From NCBI RefSeq assembly GCF_026262505.1, contig NC_067208.1, positions 10,239,962 through 10,303,961 of the forward strand: DNA of 64,000 nucleotides. The letters run 5' to 3'. Position 1 is the first letter of the stretch; each line of letters opens with the position of its first letter. Under the pieces are notes generated by a model. That model was not told the origin of the DNA. It saw only the letters and a program-made list of their open reading frames with translations, and did not search any database. Below are positions 26,964 through 36,841 of this stretch, piece by piece. The DNA comes from Trichomonas vaginalis G3 (taxonomy: Eukaryota; Parabasalia; Trichomonadida; Trichomonadidae). The position numbers and the translations under genes were made by a program.

Positions 26964-28022
26964 CTATAAATCGGCATCAGTAACTTGGAATGTAACTGGA
27001 GCCTTACTTCTATTCTGTCTCTGATTCTTAAGAGCTGCCTGTGCTGGGTCTGCGCTTTGATTCATCACCAAAAGATGGCGATTTTCAAAACGACGAATAG
27101 TTTCTCCATGGTATTCTTCTATTGCACGTCTTCTTTCTAGTTCTTTCTCGGCCTTCTTCATTGAAGGAAGATTTAAGAGTGCAACAGGTTTTCCGTATTC
27201 GTCCTGTTCAGATGGTGGAAGAGGAGCCTTGAAATTGCGGATAGCTTCTGCAGATGAATCTGCGCATGCTCCAGGAATATCAGATGTCTTCAGGCTAAAA
27301 TCTGTATCTTTATTTCTGGTTTTGTAATTCGACTTTTGGATGCCAAAATCACGTGGATATGTTTGTCCATCGTAGTAGTAATCTGGGAATAATGGATTTG
27401 TTTGACGTCTAGTCTTAAAAACGCCATCATTATTAATGTCGCTGACATCCATCTCGTGATGATCAATGTACTTACCAACGAGATGTTTTGGAGCTGCTCC
27501 TGGGATATCATCGACTTTGAGAGTATCTTTTGGAGGTTTATCTGTCTTATAAGACTTTGGATGAACTCCTGGGATATCATCGTAGTTGATGTTGTCTCTG
27601 ATGAACTTTGGAACAGGTATTGGCTCCTCTTTGTATGATGGAAGATCATAAACTGGATTTTGTGGGTTTGAGTGTCTATTTGAATGAGGAAGACTTCGTT
27701 GAATAGATGGTGTAGCGCCTTGAATATCTTTAACGCTCATAATGTCTTTTGGTTGCTTTGTTTTATCAACGTTTGGTTTTGATTTGGAGCCATCAATATC
27801 ATCTGGGTTGTAGAAATCGAAAGATGATTTCTTTTTCGGAGGACTTGGTTGTGCGCCTTTAATATCATCTGTACGAAGTGAAAAGTTTTGACCTTCGGAT
27901 CTGACAATATTTTTCGCTTTTGGTATTGTTTGCATTGTCATTGAATGCATTTCAGATTCACCACCAGTAAAATCAAATACGATCTGGCTTTTATTCTTGT
28001 CGTGCGTGTAACGACGTGCCAT
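26964..28022 (-). CDS. DI-x-G-A-x-P repeat protein, probably cytoskeletal or flagellar
   Basis: A 352-residue, Lys/Pro/Asp-rich, mostly disordered protein. It carries at least five short motifs of the form D-D-I-x-G-A/V-x-P: TDDIKGAQP, VKDIQGATP, YDDIPGVHP, VDDIPGAAP and TSDIPGAC, spaced about 25-70 residues apart. A short charged helical stretch near residues 285-320 follows (KKAEKELERRRAIEEY). There is no signal peptide or membrane segment. From memory, similar DI-x-G-A-x-P repeats occur in flagella-associated or microtubule-associated proteins of several protists; this fits a flagellate but is not proven here. The start is the first ATG of the frame, MARRYTHDKNKS. It looks intact, with ordinary AT-rich host codon use. 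Confidence 0.7.
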   Translation of the reverse strand: MARRYTHDKNKSQIVFDFTGGESEMHSMTMQTIPKAKNIVRSEGQNFSLRTDDIKGAQPSPPKKKSSFDFYNPDDIDGSKSKPNVDKTKQPKDIMSVKDIQGATPSIQRSLPHSNRHSNPQNPVYDLPSYKEEPIPVPKFIRDNINYDDIPGVHPKSYKTDKPPKDTLKVDDIPGAAPKHLVGKYIDHHEMDVSDINNDGVFKTRRQTNPLFPDYYYDGQTYPRDFGIQKSNYKTRNKDTDFSLKTSDIPGACADSSAEAIRNFKAPLPPSEQDEYGKPVALLNLPSMKKAEKELERRRAIEEYHGETIRRFENRHLLVMNQSADPAQAALKNQRQNRSKAPVTFQVTDADL

Positions 28023-28495
28023 AATTTCGTTAATAACGATTATTGTACGTTAATTGAATATTCTCATGAAAATAGGTTTCAGATCTTGCAGCTGACAATA
28101 AGCAACACCTCAAAATATCGCTATTTCAAATGTAACTTCTGATAAAATATCAAAATAACATGATTATTGAATGTGAATATATGAATTCTATGAATGAATT
28201 TCATTATCCCTTCAGTGTTTTCGTGAAAAAATGGAAGATATGTGAAGCATGCTGCTTAACTAAGCTTAATATAAAATATATTTTTTTTAATAATCTGCTA
28301 CTAATTAAATAAATCATTGAGAATGAACTTTAACCTTGAAATGTAAGATCATTTTGAGCTAATCTTGAAAAATTCATCCAAATTATTTCCATCTGAAGGA
28401 ATGATTGTATATTTGGGGAAAAAAATCGATATTATAAAGTAAATATTAAATCTATTTTATTAAAAACAAACAAAAATAATATAAAATAAAAAAAT

Positions 28496-31400
28496 TCATT
28501 GAAGAAGGGAATATCCATCTCTTCTATTTTCAGATGTGATATAATAGAATGCTGTTGCGTATGTCAACACAATAGCTATGCACATCGAAAGTAATGCGAA
28601 TGTAGCAAACGATCTTTTTTCAATTTTTTCTTCAGACATCATCCAATATTTATCAGTTGGTCTTGGAGTTGGATCTGGAGCTGTTCCGCAGTAGTAACCT
28701 TTGATTACTTGCAGGCCGAAGAACTTCTTATGCTTGAAATCCTTCTTAACGTGAATTTCCATTTCATCATTCACGAATGAAGGTAATTTCGTTGTTTGAT
28801 GGTCACCATATCCGCAGTATTCGAAAACTGTTAATGATGAACATCCAACGAAACAAGTTTGATCTAATTCTACTAAAAGAATTGGAAGAGAAACTTCAAC
28901 TAAATTAGTGCAATTATAGAACAAATAAGGTGGTAATACTTCTATATTCGTTGCTGATAAGTCAATCTTCTTTAAATTCTCACAAAACATGAAACAACTT
29001 GATCCAATTAAATTTGTTGTTTTTGGCAAATTTATTGATTTAATTTTCGTTGAAGCAAATGATTCAATTCCAATTGTATTGATTGATTCGGGTAGTAATA
29101 CTTTCTTTAGATGCTTACAACCTGCAAAACATTGATAAGGAATTGTTGTTATCGATGTATAACTCAAACAAACTTCAATCAATGAATGACAATCTTTGAA
29201 CAAACATCTTTCAATGTTAAATGTTTTTTGAGGAAGAATTATTTTTCCTAATTTAGTTTGCATGAACGCACAAGAACCTATTGATGTAATATGATCATTA
29301 AAATATATAATCTTCAATGAATGACATAATGAAAAACACTCAGCAGGAATCACAGAAACTTTTGAATTTCTCAAATCAATTTCCCTTAAAAATCTACAAT
29401 TTCCGAAACTTCCTGATCCGATTCTGCTAAGAGAAGGAGGTGCAATAAACTTATCAAGAGCTGTTCCTACTAATGATCTCGATCCCAATTCTTGTAATGA
29501 TGTAGAAATCATCAATGTTTCTAAATGTAAACATCCTTCAAAAATAGAAGAACTAAAATTAACATTAACTTGAGAAATATCAACATAAACTAAGTCAATG
29601 CAACTGGAGAATATTCCTTCATTTACTTCAGTTGTTATATGAGGAAATTCAAATGACCTAAAACCTGTATTCGAAAAACAAAATCTGCCAAAAATAATTT
29701 CTGACAAATAACCGTTAAATTCAATTTTTCTCAATTTCTTACAATTATAGAAACAAAACTCTGGTATATAACTAACCCCTGACTGGTCAAGATTAACATG
29801 TACTAAGCTCTGGCAACCGTAGAAACACTTTGGACCAAGGTTATTCAAATTTTGGCAAATTGGAAATTTTGAAATATTTGTCAACGCAAAAGCTTCCAAA
29901 CCAATTGATTTAACCATAATTGGCATTGATATATTAGTTAAAGAAGTGCAATGAAGGAAAACACCTTCAGGAATCACTTCAATTTGAGATGTACTCATTG
30001 AAACTGAAATTAAATTTTGGGAAGAATAGAAAGCATATTTTTTAATTGTTCTTAATGTATCAGGTGCTTTAAACTTCCTCAAATTAGTAAATGCGAAACA
30101 TTGTTGGTCAATTGTTTCCAATTTATAAGGGAATATGATTTTTTCAAGTCTAAAACAATTCAAGAAACAAACTGCAGGTAATAACTTAACATATGTTCCA
30201 TTTAACATAATTATTCTTAAATTTGAACATCCTTCGAATGCTTTTGGTTCAATTGCAGCAATAGGAGGTAATTTAATATCAATTAATTTCGTAGAATAAC
30301 AAAAACAGCCTGTTTTGATTGTATCTATTCTTGTATTTGTCAAATCAATTCTATCTAAAAATGTCAAATGAGATAAAGCAAATTCTCCTAATGTTTGCAA
30401 TGATTTCGGAACTTTAAAGAGTTTTAAGGCACATCCGTAGAAAGCCGATGAATCAATGATAGCTGTCTCTTGAGAAAAATAAAATTCTGACAATCTGGAA
30501 CAATTTGCAAAAGTGTCAGAATAAATTTTTTTGATGTTTGTTTTAGACATATCGAAATGTTCCAAATACTGGCAACCAGCGAAAGCAGCTTCATATACAT
30601 CATTTATTGATGATTGCAGTACCGTTTTACGAAGTTTAGTATTCCTAAATGCACCTTGTTTTATTGTTTTTATATCAGAAATTTTCAAAACTTCCAAACT
30701 CGTGCAATTTGCAAAAGTTTCTTTTTCAATTATTTTGTAATCCATGCATTCTAAATCTGCTGTTTTCAACTTCGAAATACTTGCGAATGCGTATTCAGAA
30801 ACGGTCTTGATATTAGGTGGGAAGTGTATTTCAGGGAAGTTGCAGCCATAGAAAGCCCTGATGCCAATTGTTTCAAGAGAAACAGGGAAAGAAACAGAAG
30901 ACAAAGAATAACAATTATCAAAAGTAAAATCTTTGATTTCTTTTATAGCTGTTTGACTTAAATTTATACTGTACAGTTTCAAACAGTTCTGGAAAGCGTT
31001 GAGACCTATCGATTCTAGTTTGGATCCAACACTTATATGTGCAACACGTCCATTGGCAAAAGCGAAATCAGAGATGGTAATAAGGGATAAAGGAAGATCT
31101 AAATTTCCGCAGTTTGAATTTCGAAATGCATCTTTAGGAATGGTTTTTACGGACGCGGCTGAGAGATCGAGACTGCGGAGATTGGATGTATTACAGAAAC
31201 AACCTTCTTCAAGAGTTTCTAGTGATGAATAGATACCAATTTCACTGACGGAACAATCTGCAAAAGCATTTGCACGAATGATGGTAGTACTTTGGGATAA
31301 AATGATTTTCTGGACTTTATGGCAACTGTAAAATGCTTTTGGAGGAATTTCTGTAAGTTGGCATTCAGAAAAATCAAATTCATGAAATCCACTGTATGCA

Positions 31401-32128
31401 AACGCTTCTGTTTCGAGTTTTGTAAGTTGTTTGGGTATCTTTATATGAGCGATATCTGTGTTTGCGAATGTTCGTGATAAAACTGTGGTGATTTTACTGG
31501 ACATCCACATATCTTTTAATGAAGGACATTCGTAGAAGGCCTTTTGGTCTAATCTTGTAATGATTGTTTGTGATAAGTTTGCAATTGTAAGATTATAGCA
31601 ATTTGATAATCCATATGGTTCAATATACTTCAAGTTAACGTATGGATCGAATATTTCTATTTGTGTATAATCAAATGCATATGAACATACTCTGTAAAGC
31701 GTGTTAGGCAATTCTATGTATTTCAATGTAGAATTCGCAAAGCAACCATACGGAATTTCTTCAATATTTGTTTGAGACATTTTTATTTTGCTGATATGTG
31801 TATATGCAAAAGAATAATTTCCGAGTGTACGAATATCTTCTGGTAGTGTGATTGATTTAAGTGTTGTATTAAAAAACGCATAATCTGAAATCCGATTTAT
31901 AACTAAAAGATTCTCTCCATCTTCGACATGTCGAGGAATGATTATTTGTTCTTTGATAATCCTATCTAAAGGAGCAATTCGATTTCGAAATCCTGAGCCA
32001 ATCTGTAGATAGCCTTTACCATTAGAATATGCTTCAACTTCAACATTTTTAGAAACCTTGACAATAGAAACTGGCTTGATTTCGGCAGGATGCACTTGTG
32101 CTGTAAGCAAAAATAGCCACAAGTGCAT
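28496..32128 (-). CDS. BspA-like leucine-rich-repeat surface protein
   Basis: A 1210-residue type I membrane protein. Residues 1-15 form a hydrophobic signal peptide (MHLWLFLLTAQV). Residues about 60-1130 are a long array of roughly 23-residue LRR_5 (TpLRR/BspA-type) repeats with the pattern A-F-x-x-C-x-x-L-x-x-I-x-L-(S/P)-x-x-(L/I)-x-x-I. Residues about 1174-1194 are a transmembrane helix, followed by a 16-residue tail ending DGYSLLQ. Y-S-L-L fits a YxxPhi endocytic sorting signal. BspA-like proteins form the largest candidate surface family of Trichomonas vaginalis and are linked to adhesion and host contact; the ligand here is unknown. The frame is intact. A four-box GGACGCC element lies 101-207 bp upstream of the start. 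Confidence 0.93.
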   Translation of the reverse strand: MHLWLFLLTAQVHPAEIKPVSIVKVSKNVEVEAYSNGKGYLQIGSGFRNRIAPLDRIIKEQIIIPRHVEDGENLLVINRISDYAFFNTTLKSITLPEDIRTLGNYSFAYTHISKIKMSQTNIEEIPYGCFANSTLKYIELPNTLYRVCSYAFDYTQIEIFDPYVNLKYIEPYGLSNCYNLTIANLSQTIITRLDQKAFYECPSLKDMWMSSKITTVLSRTFANTDIAHIKIPKQLTKLETEAFAYSGFHEFDFSECQLTEIPPKAFYSCHKVQKIILSQSTTIIRANAFADCSVSEIGIYSSLETLEEGCFCNTSNLRSLDLSAASVKTIPKDAFRNSNCGNLDLPLSLITISDFAFANGRVAHISVGSKLESIGLNAFQNCLKLYSINLSQTAIKEIKDFTFDNCYSLSSVSFPVSLETIGIRAFYGCNFPEIHFPPNIKTVSEYAFASISKLKTADLECMDYKIIEKETFANCTSLEVLKISDIKTIKQGAFRNTKLRKTVLQSSINDVYEAAFAGCQYLEHFDMSKTNIKKIYSDTFANCSRLSEFYFSQETAIIDSSAFYGCALKLFKVPKSLQTLGEFALSHLTFLDRIDLTNTRIDTIKTGCFCYSTKLIDIKLPPIAAIEPKAFEGCSNLRIIMLNGTYVKLLPAVCFLNCFRLEKIIFPYKLETIDQQCFAFTNLRKFKAPDTLRTIKKYAFYSSQNLISVSMSTSQIEVIPEGVFLHCTSLTNISMPIMVKSIGLEAFALTNISKFPICQNLNNLGPKCFYGCQSLVHVNLDQSGVSYIPEFCFYNCKKLRKIEFNGYLSEIIFGRFCFSNTGFRSFEFPHITTEVNEGIFSSCIDLVYVDISQVNVNFSSSIFEGCLHLETLMISTSLQELGSRSLVGTALDKFIAPPSLSRIGSGSFGNCRFLREIDLRNSKVSVIPAECFSLCHSLKIIYFNDHITSIGSCAFMQTKLGKIILPQKTFNIERCLFKDCHSLIEVCLSYTSITTIPYQCFAGCKHLKKVLLPESINTIGIESFASTKIKSINLPKTTNLIGSSCFMFCENLKKIDLSATNIEVLPPYLFYNCTNLVEVSLPILLVELDQTCFVGCSSLTVFEYCGYGDHQTTKLPSFVNDEMEIHVKKDFKHKKFFGLQVIKGYYCGTAPDPTPRPTDKYWMMSEEKIEKRSFATFALLSMCIAIVLTYATAFYYITSENRRDGYSLLQ

Positions 32129-32228
32129 CCAAAATTATAACTTATTTCATATATTAAATAAGATATTTGATATTTTATAAGTGTTTAAACAAATATATTT
32201 TGTTTTTTATTTGGGCGCGTAAAGGGTT

Positions 32229-32335
32229 GGCGTCCTAAGGCGTCCTGATGTAAACTATTCAATTTTTGAGAAGTTTACACCATAATTGAATAGTTTATGG
32301 CGTCCTGAGAGGAGATTTCAATGGGTATGGCGTCC
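32229..32335 (-). promoter_or_regulatory. Four-box GGACGCC upstream element (BspA gene)
   Basis: Read toward the BspA gene, four GGACGCC boxes lie at 32329-32335, 32299-32305, 32239-32245 and 32229-32235, with start-to-start steps of 30, 60 and 10 bp. The last two form GGACGCCTTAGGACGCC followed by AACCC. The long interval contains a 14-bp inverted repeat (TAAACTATTCAATT and its complement). The same architecture lies upstream of the ankyrin gene at 63007-63114. It could be a shared promoter-proximal element or a short mobile repeat. No other copy was noticed in the window. Confidence 0.6.
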
Positions 32336-32340
32336 TAAAA

Positions 32341-33074
32341 AATAGAAGAAAATGATTTTTTCTCGATTTTTCTAGAAATTGAATTTTTTAAAAAAGAAAA
32401 AAATCAAAACGTATACATTCAAGAAAGACTATAAATGAAGATTTTTCTATTTTTTTTCATTCTAAAACATCTTTTTTTGGATAATTTTTTTTTTAATAAA
32501 TATGTAAGAAAGATTGAAGAAAAAGTAAATTTACTTTAAGAAAATTCGTTTTACATGATGTAAGACCCATAACAACTATAAATATTCAATTATTTAAAAT
32601 AAAAAAAGAAAAACAGATTAAATGTATCTCACATCAAAATCCATTGACCTAAGGATGTTAAGTTTCTGTTTTTAAAAGTTGATATTTTTTTTTAATTTTA
32701 AGAAAATTAATAGCATGTTATTAGACAATAGGAGTGTAATGATATTGACTAAACAGAAATGAGAGAATAGAGATATAATTTTGATAAGCAATATTGCGAA
32801 CAAATTCTGAAGTAAAATCGCGATCAATAATTGAAAATTACGATCATGTACTGAAAAATGACGATCGAATTGAATGAATAGAATTATATCTAAGAAAAAA
32901 TAAATTGTATTTAGAAGATGAACAAAGAAAGGTGTATGCTAAAAATCATTTAACAATAAATGGAAATAAAACGAAATTGTTAAAAGAAAAAAATGAAAAT
33001 TGTTAAATAATATATTATTTTTTAGTCATAAGAATAAAAATATAGTAGTTATAAAAGGAATTAGACTTCATATA
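32341..33074. other. AT-rich spacer
   Basis: About 730 bp of extremely AT-rich DNA between the GGACGCC element and the MULE transposase. Some short repeated wording is present (AAAATTACGATCATG, AAAAATGACGATCGA near 32835-32870). No gene is seen. It may contain the MULE's 3' end, but no terminal inverted repeat could be matched. Confidence 0.5.
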
Positions 33075-35328
33075 TCAATTCTTTTTCTCTGTAGATGTGG
33101 AACGTTTGCTTTTCGATCTCTTTCGATGAACTTGAAAATATAAGTTATTATCGCTGAGAATCCTTTCCGAAATAGGAGCTTTACGTTTAGGAGGATTGTC
33201 GGATGAATTTTGTTTTTTATTGTTTGATTTTGTTGTTATGGAAGATTTTTTCTTATTTTTTTCAGAATTTTGCTTGCTATTAACTGAAACTTGTTTTGAC
33301 GGCCCAACAATAGCATTTGTAGTAGGAAGAATTCCCAATAACGAGCGCATTTTCGATAATTGTTTTTCAATATGATCAAGAAGGTCCAGCTTATGTTCTA
33401 GATTACTAGACATTTGATTTGTAGAAGGATGGTTTTGATTTTCTGGTTCTAAATCTGTAGAGTCTGCAATATTTGAATTTTCGGAGCGAATTGGAGCATC
33501 TGAACCTTGATTTGTATCGGCTTGCTCAAAATTAGTTTGAATTGGAGTGGATGAATTAAAATCTGGATGATTTAATGTTTCATTAAATAATGCCATAATT
33601 TTTTCTCTTTTTTCATTAATAAACTTAGTGATCATTGTATCTTTATCTGTTAGATCGATCGATTTGAGTATATCTGCATCATGAACTGGAATATTTTCGA
33701 ACAATGAACTCGATTCTATGGAACCATATGGAGAAATCTCGTTCTGAGCCAAAGAAAGATCACTTACGTTGTATTGTTTGATAGAAAAAATTGTTTTCTC
33801 AAGTTCTTTTTGAAAGCAGTCAAGAATATAATTTTTGTAGCTATCAGTGATAACGGTTTTTATATGGCGCTCGATCTTCTGGTTATTTTTGATGGCGTTA
33901 TATTTATCTAATTGGATTTGAGATATCTTCTTAATAGCTTCATAAATGTTTGGATGTTTTAACGAAGAAAATTCTGAATGCATACTCTCGAGGCAATCAT
34001 TAGTGAATATTGCAGTTGCATTATTATATTGAGATATTAAATTGTAGTGCGGCAACCAAACTTTGTTGAAATAATCAATATAATCTTTGATCGAATCAAC
34101 TTTATTTTGATTAATTATATGCATTGTAAGTACAAATTCTTCATGAGACATGAATGGAGTAATAGAATATAGCTTAAATAAAGAATTTTGTAAAGTATTG
34201 AAATTTTTTGTATAAAGTGCTACAAGTTTCCTGTGTAAAGCTTGTTTGAAATGAAATAGGCATCCAATTATACGGACTTTAGGGAAAATTTGTTGAAGTG
34301 CCTCTATCATTCCCTTTTCAAAATCACAATGAATTTGAATTAGCTTTGAAAATTGAATACTCTTGACAGTAAAAATATATTCAAATGCCTTCTTATAAGA
34401 TTCAAATGTGCGGTTTTTCATGAATATAAATAAAAGTGGTAGATATTGATTTGCTGAAGGTTCACAAATCATAATTGTTAGCATCTGTCCTTTTTTGAAA
34501 ATGTTTTGGTGTAATTTTAAAAGTTCCATCGCAAAATAAATCTGTGGCTTCTTTTGCAAATTGAATTGCCTTCTCAAAACCAAAAAACATCGTCTCACAA
34601 TTTGATTGAAAATCATGGCCATGAAAAACTGCTCGCCATTTATTAAACAAAAATTAGCAATTTCATCGTCTGTAATTTTTTCTCCAACAGAAAATTTTCT
34701 GGACTTATTATAAACTTCCCTGACCAATGAATCTTTAATTAATGGGTTTTCATCAGTACCAACAGCAAGTTCTGTCATAAATTTTTTAATCTGCTGAAAA
34801 GTGCCGTTGTCTTCAGAAAATTTTGCCATTGCCTTATTGTATATTTCTGTCAGAGTCATTGATTTATGAAGATCATTTTTTTCATTTTGTAACTTTTTAA
34901 ATTGTCTGCATTCGGGTATATGTTCCTTTTGTAAATCTTCGGAAAACTGAACTGTTCTCAATTTTAACTAAATAACGTGCTTGACAAGAATGATCGATGC
35001 AACGGTAGTAACGTTCAATATTATTTGAATTAATAATATTTGTATGATCATGCGAATAAAGCATATCTTTGCGAACAATTGTATCAGGATATTTTCCAGT
35101 AACTGCGGGAATATTTTTAACTGCAATATAACTAAAATATCTTCTGACAGCTTTAGATTCATTTTCGGCGTATTTAATATTAAAATATTGAAGAACTTGT
35201 TTGATTATATTCGTTTTTTCATCTCTCGATGTTGATTTTTGGTATTTATCAGATTGTTCCCTGATAAATATTTTATTTTCGTCTGTAAAGTTTGCTCTTT
35301 TTTGATTAAATATAGATGATTTTCCCAT
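33075..35328 (-). pseudogene. Mutator-like (MULE) transposase, frameshifted
   Basis: Cut-and-paste DNA transposase. The N-terminal part (34897-35328) has a FLYWCH-like zinc-binding stretch (YYRCIDHSCQARYLVKIE) whose His ligand pair continues in the next frame (KEHIPEC). The catalytic DDE core follows. D-G-T-F-K lies in a separate frame at 34462-34650. The block IHCDFEKGMIEALQQIFP / GCLFHFKQALHRK, typical of the MULE family, and TNDCLESMHSEF with the likely third acidic residue are both in the long frame. A basic, nuclear-signal-like tail ends the protein. The coding sequence therefore changes frame about three times (near 34.93, 34.66 and 34.48 kb), so no full enzyme is encoded. Terminal inverted repeats and a 9-bp target duplication were looked for and not found. 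Confidence 0.85.
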
Positions 35329-35381
35329 TAAAAAATGAAATGATGCAAAATTTACGAAAACCGTTCGAAAATTGAATCAAA

Positions 35382-35444
35382 AATGAAAAGTAATACTTAA
35401 ATGAGGAATTCTTTGAGATATTGGTCTTAGATTGAATGTAGCGT
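35382..35444. repeat. 63-bp direct repeat, copy 1
   Basis: Identical to 35549-35611 and beginning AATGAAAAGTAATACTTAAA. It lies just upstream of the MULE transposase start, reading away from it. The two copies enclose 104 bp. Confidence 0.9.
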
Positions 35445-35548
35445 TATTCTTATATAGAATATATATTCATATCATCGGAAATATGATAAAAAGCATATAA
35501 TAAATGTCAAAAAAGTGAACAAATAAGCAAAGATATTTTTTAAAAAAC

Positions 35549-35611
35549 AATGAAAAGTAATACTTAAATGAGGAATTCTTTGAGATATTGGTCTTAGATT
35601 GAATGTAGCGT
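35549..35611. repeat. 63-bp direct repeat, copy 2
   Basis: Second copy, ending 51 bp before the start of the disrupted host gene at 35663. It is probably the 5' flank of that gene duplicated when something inserted or recombined here. Confidence 0.9.
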
Positions 35612-35662
35612 CACAAATTTCACAAATATAATTTACTATACAATTTTATTCATTTTTTTAAA

Positions 35663-35881
35663 ATGGCTGACGACAGTCTGTATCAACTAACTCAACTAGT
35701 CAAGCATAATGATTATTCTTCGGATTCATTAAATCAACTTTATCAATGCATAAGTACAATGACAGAAAGATCAATTGGATGCTTGAATTGGGATAAATTT
35801 TTCAAAAAAATCACAGTGACTGATGAAGTTCTTTTACATTTTTTAGCATCCGTTTTAAACATTGAAAAGATATTGTTGTAA
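35663..35881 (+). pseudogene. Disrupted host gene, segment 1 (N-terminus)
   Basis: Begins MADDSLYQLTQL and encodes about 70 helical residues before the foldback element at 35880 cuts it. The family is not recognised. It is joined with the next two segments because of order, strand, matching codon style and a compatible frame at the Polinton junction. It was presumably a 350-400-residue cytosolic helical protein; the function cannot be said. Confidence 0.6.
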
Positions 35882-36499
35882 ACAGAAATTCATCAAAAGT
35901 GACACCTCAGAAAAGCTAAAATATTGAATTTTTGGAACTTTTGATAGAGCACGTTTTTAAATATTAATTAAAGTAAATGTCTATTTTGTAAAGATTCTTT
36001 TTAATAAAAAATAAAATTTTGAAGAAGAACACAAAATCTTCTGAAAAATAATATCACATAAACTCATATTATTTTCTAATATATAACTATTTTATATAAA
36101 AATCAAATTCAATGATCTTAAAAGCGAAGGATAAACCTCAAAATTTACGAATATAATGAGTGGGAATATAATGCTTATCTATCATAAAACCATATGAAAT
36201 ATTCCCACTCATTATATTCGTAAATTTTGAGGTTTATCCTTCGCTTTTAAGATCATTGAATTTGATTTTTATATAAAATAGTTATATATTAGAAAATAAT
36301 ATGAGTTTATGTGATATTATTTTTCAGAAGATTTCATTCTATATGCCTATGAAAAGTACTCTCAAAACCAACTTTTTCCTAATTATAATTAAATCTAGAA
36401 TATTGTATTATGCTTAGTATTATTTCATTTTTCTCATTCAATTTAGAATTTACAAATGTCAAAAAATTGAGAGCTGTCACTTTTGATGAATTTCTGTTT
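35880..36499. mobile_element. Foldback/MITE-like element with perfect 135-bp arms
   Basis: Outer 24-bp inverted repeats (AAACAGAAATTCATCAAAAG and four more bases) lie at 35880-35903 and 36476-36499. Inside, 36034-36168 and 36200-36334 are inverted copies, 135 bp each and apparently without mismatch, around a 31-bp loop. About 130 bp of unrelated sequence lies between each outer and inner repeat. It has no coding capacity. It sits inside the coding sequence of a host gene. No clear target duplication was found. Confidence 0.85.
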
Positions 36500-36747
36500 A
36501 TTACAATATCAGAATGTTTCAAGGATTCTATTTTTTTATCACAATATTAATCTTGAAAAATTCAGTAATTTAACTGAAACAGAACAACAAACAATTTTAA
36601 ATTCCTACAAAGCGGATAAATTTACATATTACATAATGTGCTCACAAATTGTAAAATCAAACTGGAACAATTTATCCCAAACTTTAGTTAATATTGCAAA
36701 TCAATATTTGCCATTTTTAGATGAAGAAAAGCAAATATATATATTTA
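36500..36747 (+). pseudogene. Disrupted host gene, segment 2 (middle)
   Basis: Open frame encoding LLQYQNVSRILFFYHN through EEKQIYIF, mainly helical with no recognised family. It begins at the right edge of the foldback element and ends at the TATTTA target site where the Polinton inserted. The frame resumes in the same phase at 61690. Confidence 0.65.
36742..36747. repeat. Target-site duplication TATTTA (left)
   Basis: Six-bp duplication flanking Polinton copy B, repeated at 61690-61695. Six bases is the usual size for Polinton insertions. A run of A follows it inside the element and a run of T precedes its partner. Confidence 0.75.
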
Positions 36748-36810
36748 AAAAAAAAAAAAAAGGTATTGGGGCTTCCAGGCGCGTTGCGCCCTCTAGCCCC
36801 GAAGATGTTT
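36748..36810. repeat. Polinton terminal inverted repeat, left
   Basis: A run of 14 A, then GGTATTGGGGCTTCCAGGC and on to GCCCCGAAGATGTTT (36762-36810). It matches the right end inverted except in a short centre. It can fold into a nested hairpin: outer GGGGCT/AGCCCC, inner GGCGC-GTT-GCGCC. Confidence 0.95.
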
Positions 36811-36841
36811 AGTATAAAACCGCTTTTTAACTTCACTTAAA

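Noticed and set aside
32229-32335. GGACGCC element as a terminal inverted repeat of the MULE
   Set aside because: No inverted partner lies at the other side of the transposase. The second copy at 63 kb has no transposase near, and both copies point toward host genes.
35880-36499. Terminal repeats or internal arms of the foldback element as the ends of the MULE
   Set aside because: They do not match sequence around the transposase, and both repeats close on themselves within 620 bp.
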